A stretch of DNA of 15,597 nt, taken from positions 1-15,597 of the forward strand of contig JAYUOV010000118.1 in NCBI GenBank assembly GCA_043760535.1, written 5' to 3'. Under the pieces are notes generated by a model, which had not been told where the DNA came from, made no database searches, and worked only from the letters and a program-made list of their open reading frames with translations. Numbering within the stretch: position 1 is the first letter of the stretch; every line of letters begins with the position of its first letter. Below, one piece after another: positions 1-8,600 of this stretch. A program made the translations under genes and the position numbers. The DNA comes from JAZKFT01 sp043760535 (GTDB lineage Bacteria > Bacteroidota > Bacteroidia > Chitinophagales > Chitinophagaceae).

Positions 1-60
1 GAGCGACATTGGCGACGCTCCGTTCAACTGATTGCTACTATCAGGTATTTAGATTGCGAA
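1..60. repeat. Dispersed intergenic repeat, copy A (probably cut by the window edge)
   Basis: This stretch shares a 10-base core, ACATTGGCGA (6-15), with copy B near 12406. It also shares a 24-base block (18-41) that matches 12444-12467 with one mismatch, and a final TGCGAA (55-60). The core is flanked by GAGCG (1-5) and CGCTC (16-20), which can pair as a 5-bp stem. Copy A lacks the extra hairpin present in copy B. Its left part probably lies outside the window. No coding capacity is seen. It could be a REP-like element or the remnant of a mobile element; the sequence alone does not decide. Confidence 0.6.
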
Positions 61-113
61 TAACAGGCGGTTTCAGTTCTCGGGGTAAGGAGTTCTGAAA
101 TCATCTTTTATAC

Positions 114-149
114 AAAAATTCCAAACCCATTCCCGGGTTTGGAATTTTT
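114..149. terminator. Bidirectional intrinsic terminator downstream of the clpP pair
   Basis: A perfect 15-bp stem is formed by 114-128 and 135-149 around a 6-base loop (129-134). The GC-rich inner part (CCAAACCC with GGGTTTGG) lies next to the loop. The outer stem is A/T only, so either strand ends in a run of T; the plus strand has TTTTTT at 145-150. It lies 38 bases past the stop codon of the minus-strand clpP gene and probably ends that transcript. It could equally stop a plus-strand transcript entering from the left. Confidence 0.85.
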
Positions 150-159
150 TAGATGATTT

Positions 160-188
160 AATGACTTATTGACCCAATGACAAATGAC
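160..188. repeat. Short heptad array (AATGAC/ATTGAC type) touching the clpP stop codon
   Basis: Four units can be read: AATGACT (160-166), TATTGAC (167-173), CCAATGAC (174-181) and AAATGAC (182-188). They have a 7-8 base period. The last base of the array is the first base of the complemented stop codon of the minus-strand clpP (188-190). The 14-mer ATTGACCCAATGAC (168-181) recurs exactly at 3374-3387, at the start of recG. Confidence 0.6.
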
Positions 189-811
189 TATAGTTTATCC
201 AAAACCCCGTCCACAATGCCGTAAGCAAGGCTTTCGCTGGCATCCATCCAATAATCACGGTCGAAATCTTTCATTACTTTTTCTACTGTTTGTCCACAGT
301 TTTTGGCTAATATTTCTGCGCCCATCAGTTTTGTTTTGCGTATTTGCTCCGCCATTATTTCCAGGTCGGCACTGGTGCCACGGCCGCCACCGCTTGGTTG
401 GTGTATCATTACTTCGCCATGCGGAAAAATAAACCTGCGGCCTTTGGTGCCGCCACTTAATAAAATACTGCCCATGCTGGCAGCCATGCCCATACAAACG
501 GTACTTACCGGGCTGCTAATCATTTGCATGGTATCGTACACCACCATGCCGCTGGTAACCATACCGCCGGGGCTGCTTATGTAAAATGTAATTTCTTTTC
601 CAGGATCAATAGCATCCAGGTAAAGCAACCGGGCAGTAAGGTCTTTACAGGTTTTATCGTCCACCACGCCCCATAAAAAAATCTTGCGTTGTTCTATAAA
701 TTTTTTGTCGAACTGCCAGCCGCTCATCATTTTTTCCATGGGGTTTTCCGGCATGTCGGGCATTGTTGCAGGTTCGTCTTCATCGTCGAAACGTATTTTA
801 TTACTAATCAT
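188..811 (-). CDS. clpP: ATP-dependent Clp protease proteolytic subunit, divergent second paralogue
   Basis: ClpP is a serine peptidase that forms a barrel and degrades proteins fed by an AAA+ unfoldase such as ClpX, in the cytoplasm. This 207-residue protein has a complete catalytic triad: Ser112 in GMAASMG, His137 in MIHQPSGG and Asp186 in FDRDYWM. The 25- and 49-residue spacings are those of the family. Residues 1-32 are unusual: acidic, rich in Met and Pro. The usual IYSRLL..RIIFLG segment is replaced by FDKKFIEQRKIFLWG. In ClpP that region forms the axial loop and part of the ATPase docking surface, so gating or partner choice may differ (inference). It lies 177 bases downstream of another clpP on the same strand. 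Neither clpX nor tig is in the window. Calling it an active ClpP is well supported; its partner is unknown. Confidence 0.93.
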   Translation of the reverse strand: MISNKIRFDDEDEPATMPDMPENPMEKMMSGWQFDKKFIEQRKIFLWGVVDDKTCKDLTARLLYLDAIDPGKEITFYISSPGGMVTSGMVVYDTMQMISSPVSTVCMGMAASMGSILLSGGTKGRRFIFPHGEVMIHQPSGGGRGTSADLEIMAEQIRKTKLMGAEILAKNCGQTVEKVMKDFDRDYWMDASESLAYGIVDGVLDKL

Positions 812-875
812 GTTATGGTGTTTAATGTTTTAATAGAAACTTAAAATATTTGCGTAAGGGATTGAAGCGAAAATC

Positions 876-927
876 TTTTTTGGCCTGGCCTTCATCCCCA
901 AAAGGAGTAAAACAAAAGGCCAAAAAA
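876..927. other. Inverted repeat between the two clpP genes
   Basis: TTTTTTGGCC (876-885) and GGCCAAAAAA (918-927) are perfect 10-bp complements separated by 32 bases. An alternative register pairs TGGCCT (881-886) with AGGCCA (917-922). On both strands the second arm ends in A rather than T, so it does not look like an intrinsic terminator. In the clpP transcript (minus strand) it would lie in the leader of the downstream gene. It may affect processing or stability, but this is inference. Confidence 0.4.
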
Positions 928-946
928 ATTGTAGCGGAAAGCCCGA

Positions 947-970
947 CCCGGCCTGTGTTTTTTGGCCGGG
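947..970. other. GC-rich stem-loop just past the upstream clpP
   Basis: CCCGGCC (947-953) pairs perfectly with GGCCGGG (964-970) around a 10-base T-rich loop. It begins 18 bases beyond the stop codon of the minus-strand clpP at 989. On that strand no T run follows, so it is not a classical terminator. It could slow 3' decay or cause partial termination between the two clpP genes, which would let their levels differ. Confidence 0.45.
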
Positions 971-988
971 ATACGCCCCTTATTTATT

Positions 989-1726
989 TTACTTTTTTTC
1001 TTTCCTTGGATTGACAAACAACACTTCATCCACCAAACCATATTCTTTGGCTTCGGTTGCAGTCATCCATTTATCTCGGTCGCTATCGGCCATTACCTGC
1101 TCGGCGGTTTGGCCGCTGTGGTATGCTAGTATGTCGTACAGTTCACGTTTCAGTTTTTTTACTTCGTTTACGGTAATCTCTATATCCGTAGCCTGGCCCA
1201 TGGCACCACCACTTGGCTGGTGTATCATAATTCGGCTATGCTTTAGGGCTGTACGTTTACCGTGTGCACCGGCTGCCATTAATACAGCACCCATACTGGC
1301 TGCCATGCCTGTACAAATAGTAGCTATGTCTGGCGTTATAAACTGCATGGTATCGTACATGCCCAGGCCTGCATATACACTGCCGCCGGGGCTGTTAATG
1401 TACATCTGGATGTCTCGGGTACGGTCGGTACTTTCTAAAAAAAGCAATTGGGCAGTAACAATATTGGCCACTTCGTCCATAATTGGGTAACCCAAAAAAA
1501 TGATGCGATCCATCATAAGGCGACTGTACACATCCATTACGGCTACATTCATGGGGCGTTCTTCAATAATGTTGGGTGTAAGGTTGGTAACATTTCCCAC
1601 CATGCTGGTAATAGCATTTTGAGCAGTAAAAGCATTGGCATTTTTGTTGTTGTAATCATGTAGCAGGTTACTACTAATGCCTCTGTGTTTTACAGCGTAT
1701 TTTTCAAATTCTTGGCCAAAATTCAT
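989..1726 (-). CDS. clpP: ATP-dependent Clp protease proteolytic subunit, canonical core with N-terminal extension
   Basis: This is the second ClpP serine peptidase of the window, and the first of the pair to be transcribed. It has 245 residues, against about 195-210 for typical ClpP. The surplus is an N-terminal extension of roughly 50 residues, rich in Asn, before the ClpP start region (IEERPMNVAVMDVYSRLMMDRIIFLG around 54-79, shown here only as a landmark by its DVYSRLMMDRIIFLG part). The triad is complete: Ser144 in GMAASMG, His169 in IMIHQPSGG and Asp218 in SDRDKWM, with 25- and 49-residue spacings. The extension could be a cleaved propeptide, as many ClpPs self-process, or translation might start further in. 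The C-terminus is Lys-rich (RKEKK). The short leader suggests its own promoter near 1752-1777. It probably provides the main ClpX-dependent peptidase; whether it mixes with the downstream paralogue is open. Confidence 0.95.
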   Translation of the reverse strand: MNFGQEFEKYAVKHRGISSNLLHDYNNKNANAFTAQNAITSMVGNVTNLTPNIIEERPMNVAVMDVYSRLMMDRIIFLGYPIMDEVANIVTAQLLFLESTDRTRDIQMYINSPGGSVYAGLGMYDTMQFITPDIATICTGMAASMGAVLMAAGAHGKRTALKHSRIMIHQPSGGAMGQATDIEITVNEVKKLKRELYDILAYHSGQTAEQVMADSDRDKWMTATEAKEYGLVDEVLFVNPRKEKK

Positions 1727-1751
1727 AGTCTGTTATTTATCTGTTGATTTG

Positions 1752-1777
1752 CAATATAGTAAACTGCTGTATTTCAA
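1752..1777 (-). promoter_or_regulatory. Weak candidate promoter for the clpP pair
   Basis: Reading the minus strand, TTG (complement of 1775-1777) is followed after 16 bases by TATATTG (complement of 1752-1758). This resembles the Bacteroidota -33 TTG / -7 TAnnTTTG pattern, but one base is missing in the -7 element and the spacer is short. It would give a leader of about 20 bases before the clpP ATG at 1726. Only the position and partial match support it. Confidence 0.22.
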
Positions 1778-1909
1778 AATCTGTGCAAGTTATTTTTGAA
1801 AGACAAAATGTCGTAAAGAATGCAAAGAAGCTGCAGTGCGGCAGATTAGAACAAAGCTTTTTATTGATTATGACATGTTTTGTAACCGTTGGCATTTATT
1901 GTAATTATT

Positions 1910-1938
1910 GCCAACTTTCAACTGACGAACTGCCAACT
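1910..1938. repeat. Heptad array (GCCAACT type) beside the nhaD stop codon
   Basis: Units are GCCAACT (1910-1916), TTCAACT (1917-1923), GACGAACT (1924-1931) and GCCAACT (1932-1938). The array ends three bases from the complemented nhaD stop codon (1942-1944). In the sense of nhaD it begins AGTTGGCAGTT, an 11-mer that also occurs across the stop codon of rbfA (13998-14008). The rest of the spacer from 1727 to 1909 holds only the weak clpP promoter candidate. A 71-codon plus-strand frame there looks accidental. Confidence 0.6.
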
Positions 1939-1941
1939 TCT

Positions 1942-3210
1942 TTAGACAGCCATTTGTAGCAAAAAAACTGCAATACCTGCTACAAAACCCACCAAAGCCA
2001 GCCAGCCAATCTTTTTTATGTACCACATAAAATTGATTTGTTCAATACCCATAACGGCTACACCAGCCGCCGAACCTATAATAATGGCACTGCCGCCTGT
2101 ACCAGTGGTGAGGGCTAAAAATTCCCAGAACGGGTGATCAGTTGGATAAGTTTCTAAACTAAACATGCCTTGCGAAGCTGCAACAAGCGGCACATTATCC
2201 ACCACAGACGATAGTAGGCCCAGCGAAGTGCCAATCAGATAATCGTTTTTTAAAGTCGTAGTCAGGTAGCCTGCCATTTGCTGTAAGATGCCAAAGGATT
2301 GCAGTGCCGAAACGGCCAGTAATATGCCCAGAAAAAAAAGTACACTCGGCGTATCTATTTTTTGCAGGGCATTGGCTACCGTAAATTTTTGCTGGTACTC
2401 CGGCTCTTTGTTTTTGTGTATGTTAGTGGTAATGATCCATATTAGGCTAAGGGCAAGCATCATACCCATAAAAGGTGGCAGATGGGTAATGGTTTTAAAA
2501 ATGGGTACAAAAACCAACAGCCCAATTCCTGCTACTAAAATAATTTTGCCCTCCCGTTTCTCTTTCTTACTGGTTTCTGAAACTGGCATTATCTGTATCG
2601 TTTTATTTTTAAACCGATACACCATTATTAATAGGGGAAAAAAACAAACAGCAATGGCAGGCAGTAGTAATTGTTTGATGATGTTTAATGCGGTTATCTG
2701 ATTGCCAATCCATAGCATGGTAGTGGTTACATCACCCAATGGACTCCAGGCTCCGCCTGCATTAGCCGCAATTACAATCATACCTGCAAACCAAATTCTG
2801 TCTTCTTTTTCGCTTAATAATTTTGAGCAAACGGAAGTTATTACAATGGCAGTGGTAAGGTTATCTAGCAGGGCCGAAAGAAAAAAGGTAATGACTGTAA
2901 TGATAATGAGTAATGTAGCCTTGCTTTTGGTTTTTATTTTTTGGGTAATGATGGCGAACCCGTTGTGGCCGTCTATGAGTTCTACAATCGTCATGGCGCC
3001 CAATAAGAAAAAAAGAATGGAGGCAATATCACCCAGATGATGCAGTAATTCTTCGTTGGCCTCTGATACCGATGTAGCATGAAACATGTACACCACCCAA
3101 CACAAAACCCCGGTAATGAGGGCCGATGCCGCTTTGTTTAAATGAATGGTATGTTCGAAAGCGATGGCAATGTAGCCGATTACAAAAATGGTGATGATGA
3201 GTGCAGACAT
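1942..3210 (-). CDS. nhaD: NhaD-type Na+/H+ antiporter
   Basis: This is an inner-membrane antiporter that would expel Na+ (often also Li+) in exchange for protons, helping with salt and pH balance. The 422-residue protein is almost entirely hydrophobic, with about ten to twelve predicted membrane segments. It carries motifs of the NhaD branch of the ArsB/NhaD ion transporter superfamily: FLLGAMTIVELIDGHNGF (68-85), LLDNLTTAIV (114-123), NAGGAWSPLGDVTTTMLW (150-167), VVDNVPLVAA (336-345) and TGTGGSAIIIGSAAG (369-383). The acidic and Asn residues of the DN and GD motifs are likely ion-binding sites, by family knowledge. A charged loop (about 211-222, rich in Lys/Glu) separates two halves. It is divergent from recG and transcribed alone. 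The length is close to the family norm, and I see no damage. Confidence 0.92.
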   Translation of the reverse strand: MSALIITIFVIGYIAIAFEHTIHLNKAASALITGVLCWVVYMFHATSVSEANEELLHHLGDIASILFFLLGAMTIVELIDGHNGFAIITQKIKTKSKATLLIIITVITFFLSALLDNLTTAIVITSVCSKLLSEKEDRIWFAGMIVIAANAGGAWSPLGDVTTTMLWIGNQITALNIIKQLLLPAIAVCFFPLLIMVYRFKNKTIQIMPVSETSKKEKREGKIILVAGIGLLVFVPIFKTITHLPPFMGMMLALSLIWIITTNIHKNKEPEYQQKFTVANALQKIDTPSVLFFLGILLAVSALQSFGILQQMAGYLTTTLKNDYLIGTSLGLLSSVVDNVPLVAASQGMFSLETYPTDHPFWEFLALTTGTGGSAIIIGSAAGVAVMGIEQINFMWYIKKIGWLALVGFVAGIAVFLLQMAV

Positions 3211-3299
3211 GGATTACAAATGAAAGGAAAAAAAGTAAGCTTTGATTAAAGGTATCTCAAATTGTATCTGATTGCAGAAGGCAACTTCAAACAACATCA

Positions 3300-3307
3300 T
3301 TACTTTG
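3300..3307 (+). promoter_or_regulatory. Weak candidate -7 element upstream of recG
   Basis: TTACTTTG matches seven of eight positions of the Bacteroidota TAnnTTTG -7 pattern, 75 bases before the recG start. No convincing -33 TTG lies at the usual distance. The same octamer occurs in minus orientation at 13583-13590, between phyH and rbfA. Apart from this and the heptad array at 3358-3387, I see nothing in the nhaD-recG spacer. Confidence 0.22.
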
Positions 3308-3357
3308 TAACTATTCCTTATTTTCCATCCTTAAATAAAAATCTAAAAAATATTGGC

Positions 3358-3387
3358 CAATGACCATTGACTCATTGACCCAATGAC
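3358..3387. repeat. Heptad array (CAATGAC type) that contains the recG start codon
   Basis: Units are CAATGAC (3358-3364), CATTGAC (3365-3371), TCATTGAC (3372-3379) and CCAATGAC (3380-3387). The ATG of recG (3383-3385) lies in the last unit. Neighbouring units are near inverse complements, so TCATTG (3372-3377) can pair with CAATGA (3381-3386) across a 3-base loop, placing the start codon in a stem. The 14-mer ATTGACCCAATGAC (3374-3387) is identical to 168-181. Confidence 0.65.
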
Positions 3388-5506
3388 CACAAAAACCATC
3401 GAACCATCCACCTCCATATTATCCTCTCCCATTGAATACATTAAAGGCGTTGGGCCACAGCGTGGCGATATGCTGCGCAAAGAACTGAGCATTTTTACCT
3501 ACGGTGATCTGCTCAATTTTTTTCCCTACCGCCACATTGATAAAACAAGGGTTTTCCCTATTTCGGCCATAGGCCGGGATACTGAAATAATACAGGTGCG
3601 GGGCAAGCTGTTTAATATAGAAGAAGTAAATGCAGGCAAAGGAAAACGCCTAACTGCTCAATTAAAAGATGGCACCGGAACGCTGGATTTGGTTTGGTTT
3701 CAGGGTATGCAATGGGTAAAAAGAATTTTACGGGAGGGCGAAGAATACCTTGTTTATGGTAAGCCGGGCTGGTTTAACGGCCCGCAGATAATGCACCCCG
3801 AAATAGAGCTGGCAGCAGAAGACAATATGGCCGGCAAAAATTTTCTGGAGCCAGTTTATCCTACTACCGAAAAGCTGAAACAGCGCTTTATTACAGGCCG
3901 TGCCATTGGCAAATTTCTAGCTGCTTTGCTGCCACAAATACATACTAAAGATGTGCCGGAGTTTATACCCGACATTGTAATGAGGCAGTATAAACTGATG
4001 CCGAGATACGAAGCTTATATGGCTATCCATTTTCCTAAAACGCAGCAACAGTATGATGATGCACTGAAACGCCTGAAGTTTGAAGAATTGTTTCTGATGC
4101 AGATACGGCTTAACATTACCCGCATCCACCGCCATCGTTTTAGCAAGGGTGTTAGATTCGAAAAAGTGGGAGAACACTTCAATAATTTTTACAAGAATTA
4201 CTTACCCTTTGAGCTTACCGGCGCCCAAAAAAGGGTACTGAAAGAAATACGGAAAGACTGTGGCACCGGCCACCAAATGAACCGCCTGCTGCAAGGCGAT
4301 GTAGGCAGCGGAAAAACCATGGTAGCCCTCTTGAGTATGTTGATTGCAGCCGATAACGGTTTCCAAAGTTGCATGATGGCGCCAACCGAAATTTTGGCAC
4401 AGCAACATTTTGCAGGGCTTACAGATTTATTAAAAGACATGCCGCTGTGTGTAAAAATCCTCACTGGTTCATCCAAAAAAAAGGAAAGAAAAGAATTGCT
4501 GGCAATGGCACTCGATGGCTCTTTGAATATTTTAATAGGCACACATGCTTTAATAGAAGATGTAGTACAGTTTAAGAACCTGGGCCTGGCCGTGGTGGAC
4601 GAACAGCACCGATTTGGCGTAGAACAAAGGGCAAGCCTTTGGAAAAAAAACATTGTGCCGCCGCATGTGTTGGTAATGACGGCCACACCCATACCACGAA
4701 CATTAGCCATGACGGCTTACGGCGATTTGGATTACAGCGTAATGGATGAGCTGCCGCCCGGCCGTACGCCCGTGGTAACCGTACACCGGGCCGAAAGTAG
4801 CCGCAGCAATGTGTTAGATTTTGTAAGGCAGGAAATAGCCAAAGGCCGGCAGGCTTTCATCATTTTTCCGCTGATAGAAGAAAGCGAAAAGCTGGCTTTT
4901 GAAAACCTGATGCGGGGCTATGAAAATGTAAAATCCTACTTTCCAGAGCCGCAGTATTGGATAAGTATGCTGCACGGCCGCATGAAGCCGGAGGAGAAAG
5001 AAATAAACATGCGTCGTTTTGCCACCGGCGACACACAAATAATGGTTAGTACCACGGTAATAGAAGTGGGCGTAAATGTTCCAAATGCTTCGGTAATGGT
5101 GATAGAAAGCACCGAACGCTTTGGCCTTAGCCAGTTACACCAGTTGAGGGGAAGGGTAGGCCGTGGTGCCGAGCAAAGCTTTTGCATACTTTTAACAGGA
5201 CTCAAACTCAATAATGTAGCCCGGGAAAGGATAAAAATAATGTGTGCTACTAACGATGGTTTTAAAATAGCAGAGAAAGATATGGAGCTGCGAGGGCCTG
5301 GAGATATTGAGGGCACACAACAAAGCGGCGTTTTAAACTTTAAGCTAGCCTCTATTGTAAACGACAGACAACTGATAGAACTGGCAAGAAAGGCAGCCGA
5401 ATATTTATTGAATAAAGACCCCGAACTGGATTTGGATGAAAATTTGCTGTTAAAAAACTACCTTTTGTCAATAAAAGGTAAAACAATCTGGAGTAAAATT
5501 TCGTAA
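3383..5506 (+). CDS. recG: ATP-dependent DNA helicase RecG
   Basis: RecG reverses stalled replication forks and moves branched DNA during recombination and repair. The 707-residue protein has the expected order: a helix-hairpin-helix-like start (SPIEYIKGVGPQRGDML, 15-31), an OB-fold wedge domain (about 60-150), then two RecA-like helicase domains. Visible motifs are Walker A GDVGSGKT (305-312), DEQH box (406-409), TAT (433-435), and QLRGRVGR motif VI (587-594). The C-terminal RecG signature ELRGPGDIEGTQQSG (635-649) is present. No alternative ATG, GTG or TTG occurs in frame before Met30, which would cut the conserved N-terminus, so the start at 3383 is well founded even though it lies in a repeat. 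A run of eight T follows the gene (5522-5529) without a strong stem, so termination is unclear. It appears to be monocistronic. Confidence 0.96.
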   Translation: MTTKTIEPSTSILSSPIEYIKGVGPQRGDMLRKELSIFTYGDLLNFFPYRHIDKTRVFPISAIGRDTEIIQVRGKLFNIEEVNAGKGKRLTAQLKDGTGTLDLVWFQGMQWVKRILREGEEYLVYGKPGWFNGPQIMHPEIELAAEDNMAGKNFLEPVYPTTEKLKQRFITGRAIGKFLAALLPQIHTKDVPEFIPDIVMRQYKLMPRYEAYMAIHFPKTQQQYDDALKRLKFEELFLMQIRLNITRIHRHRFSKGVRFEKVGEHFNNFYKNYLPFELTGAQKRVLKEIRKDCGTGHQMNRLLQGDVGSGKTMVALLSMLIAADNGFQSCMMAPTEILAQQHFAGLTDLLKDMPLCVKILTGSSKKKERKELLAMALDGSLNILIGTHALIEDVVQFKNLGLAVVDEQHRFGVEQRASLWKKNIVPPHVLVMTATPIPRTLAMTAYGDLDYSVMDELPPGRTPVVTVHRAESSRSNVLDFVRQEIAKGRQAFIIFPLIEESEKLAFENLMRGYENVKSYFPEPQYWISMLHGRMKPEEKEINMRRFATGDTQIMVSTTVIEVGVNVPNASVMVIESTERFGLSQLHQLRGRVGRGAEQSFCILLTGLKLNNVARERIKIMCATNDGFKIAEKDMELRGPGDIEGTQQSGVLNFKLASIVNDRQLIELARKAAEYLLNKDPELDLDENLLLKNYLLSIKGKTIWSKIS

Positions 5507-5638
5507 TAGGTAGGGATGGAATTTTTTTTCGTTAATACATAGTACTTTTAGAATGTGAGTATTAAAAACATGGATTATTTTTTAATTATAAACTTACCAC
5601 TAACTACTTACCAATTGATTACCCGTAACCATACATAC

Positions 5639-8600
5639 ATGAACCTAAAAAAGACAATTGGAATTGGTATTTTAACATTGCTTGCCTGCAAAGGCCAATC
5701 CCAGAATTTTGAACTGGTAGAAAATAAAGGCCAATGGAATCCTGCTGTAAAATTTCAGGGTAGATTACTGAATGGTGCGTTTTTTTTGGAGCCGCAGGGT
5801 TATAAGGTTTTACAGCACAATGCCGAAGATTTGCAACATGTTACAGAATCTTTTCATGGCCATGAAACGAATGATAAAGTAAAAATAAAAACTGATGGCA
5901 CAAGGGGTGCAAAACAAATGTCGCCTAACAGCGATGTACTAACACTACGATCTCATGCTTACGAAGTTTTATTCGACCAGAGCAATACAAACCCCGAAAT
6001 AATACCAGAAAAACCACAGCCTGGCTACAACAATTATTTTACCGGAGACGACCCAAAAGCATGGGCTGCCAATTGCAAAATTTATGGTGCAGCTACTTAT
6101 AAAAATGTGTATCCTGGGGTAGATGTTCGCTATTACAGCGATAACGGTTTTCTTAAATACGACATTATTGTTCACCCAAAAGCCGACATTAGTAAACTTG
6201 CTCTAAAGTATGATGGCGTGGAAAGCCTGAAAATAAAAAATGGGGATCTCTACATTAAAACATCTGTTGGCGAAACAAAAGAACAGTTTCCTTACAGTTA
6301 TCAGTTGGTAAATGGCATCCGTTCTCAGGTAGATTGCAAATTCAAAATAAATGGAAGCACCGTTCGGTACCAATTGGGCAATTACGATAATACAAAAACA
6401 TTGATCATTGACCCAACCCTTGTATTTGCAAGCTTTACTGGTAGCCGTGTAGATAATTGGGGGTATGCTGCTACTTTTGGCCCAGGTGGAACCATGTTTG
6501 GTGGAGGCATTTCTTTTGGCAGTGGTTTTCCGGTAAGTAACGGTCCATTTCAAGGCACGTTTGGTGGCGGCAGCAATACCGGCGAAAATGCAAGTGGTTA
6601 CGATATATCTATAATGAAACTAAGTGCTAACGGGAGCCAACGTATATATGCCACTTACGTAGGCGGTACCGGAAACGAAGCACCACATAGCATGGTTACC
6701 GATGCTCAGGGAAACCTGATAGTAGCTGGACGTACCACTTCGGTTAATTTTCCCATACGCAGACCTATTATTGGAATAGGAACTACAGGAAGCAACTGGG
6801 ATATCATCATTTTTAAATTAAATGCTGCCGGTTCGGCACTTTTAGGTTCTGTAAAATTGGGTGGCGGTGGCGAGGATGGTGTTAACATTCAAAACAAATA
6901 CCCCAACCCGCAGCCTTCTTCATTAATGCAAAATTATGGCGATGATAGCCGTAGTGAAGTAATACTGGATGGTAATGGAAATATACTGCTGGCTTCTTGT
7001 ACACAATCGGCTGGTTTTCCGGTAACAGCCGGAGCTTTTCAGCCCACCAAGTCGGGCAAGCAGGATGGGTTACTATTACGATTCGATGCCAACCTGACCA
7101 CTTTAACCTACAGTTCTTTTTTAGGAGGAAGTGAAGATGACGCTGCTTATGTAATAAACACCAGTCCCGAAACTGGTGATATTTGGGTAGGCGGTGCCAC
7201 ATCCAGCACTAATTTACCGGGTGATAAAACAGGTGTCATAAGCAGTAACCTTAGTGGTACTATCGATGGTTTTGTAACTGTAATTTCTGCCAGAGGTGCG
7301 TTATTAAAAACCAGTTATATAGGTACTCCTGGCAACGATCAGGTGTATGGCTTAAAGTTCGACATCTTCGGTTTTCCCTATGTGATGGGTACTACAACAG
7401 GTAACTTCCCTGTGCAAAATGCGGCTTTTAGCCAGCCCGGTAGCAAGCAGTTTATTGGTAAAATACAAAAAGATTTGGGAGGGTATGTGTATTCCACCAT
7501 TTTTGGCAGCGCAGCTAGTACACCTAACATTTCGCCTATTGCATTTCTTGTAGATAGGTGTGAAAACGTTTATATTTCAGGATGGGGAGGTTCTCTTTTT
7601 ACTAACTCAATGCTACCTCAATTTCCTAATAGCGGAACAGTAGGAATGAGTGTTACGCCAGACGCCATTCAATCATCAACCGACGGGAAAGATTTTTACT
7701 TTTTTGTATTGGAAAAGAATGCTACCCGACAATTGTACGGTAGTTTTTACGGGCAAAATGGAGGTTCTACAGACCACGTAGATGGCGGAACCAGTCGTTT
7801 TGATGATAATGGTGTTATCTATCAGGCATTATGTGCTAACTGTGGTGGTAATGCCACATTTCCTACTACTCCTGGTTCGTGGTCTACCACTAACGGTTCT
7901 GCTGGCGGCTGTAATGAGGCTTTGGTAAAAATAGAATTTAACCTTGCCGGTATTAGTGGTGGTGTAAAATCGGCCATTAATAATGTGGATGCCGATACAG
8001 CGGGCTGTGTACCACTTACTATAGATTTTAGAGATACTGTGGCTTTAGCTCAAAAATACGAGTGGGATTTTGGCGATGGCACCGGCACTTTTACTTCTAC
8101 CACAGTTAATTTATCGCATACCTTTCTTAACATTGGTACCTATAGAGTTAGGCTTATTGCCATTGATAGTACCAAATGTTTTCCCAGAGATACCTCTTAT
8201 GTAAATGTGCTTATTCGGGAAGATATAGCGCTGCTAAATGCCTCGGGTGTTAAGCAGCCGCCATGCCAGTCGACCACGTACCGCTTTACTAACAGCTCTA
8301 TACCTTTTACTGGCAAAGCCTTTACCAACCGCTCTTTCAGGTGGATTTGGGGCGATGGCACAGCGGATGTAATTACGGGCCTTGCACCAATAGACCATGC
8401 TTATCCTGGGGTAGGAACTTACAATGTGAAAATGGTTTTAGAAGATACCAACTTTTGCAATGCACCCGATACTTTTCGAATTACTATACGTATTTCCCCT
8501 AATGTAAAAGCTTCGTTTACCACACAAGCAAGTGGGTGCGTACCATACAATGCTGTATTTACAAACACCTCTTTGGGCGGTACCGATTTTGTTTGGAATT

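Noticed and set aside
184..432. Plus-strand open frame opposite clpP
   Set aside because: It is antisense to a well-supported clpP and its composition is that of a shadow frame.
876..927. Terminator between the clpP genes
   Set aside because: On each strand the second arm is followed by A rather than T.
1744..1959. 71-codon open frame on the plus strand between clpP and nhaD
   Set aside because: It runs through the heptad array and into the nhaD 3' end, has no recognisable protein features and no supported start signal.
5555..5638. Upstream GTG start for the large secreted protein
   Set aside because: The extra 28 residues would precede a complete signal peptide that begins at the ATG at 5639.
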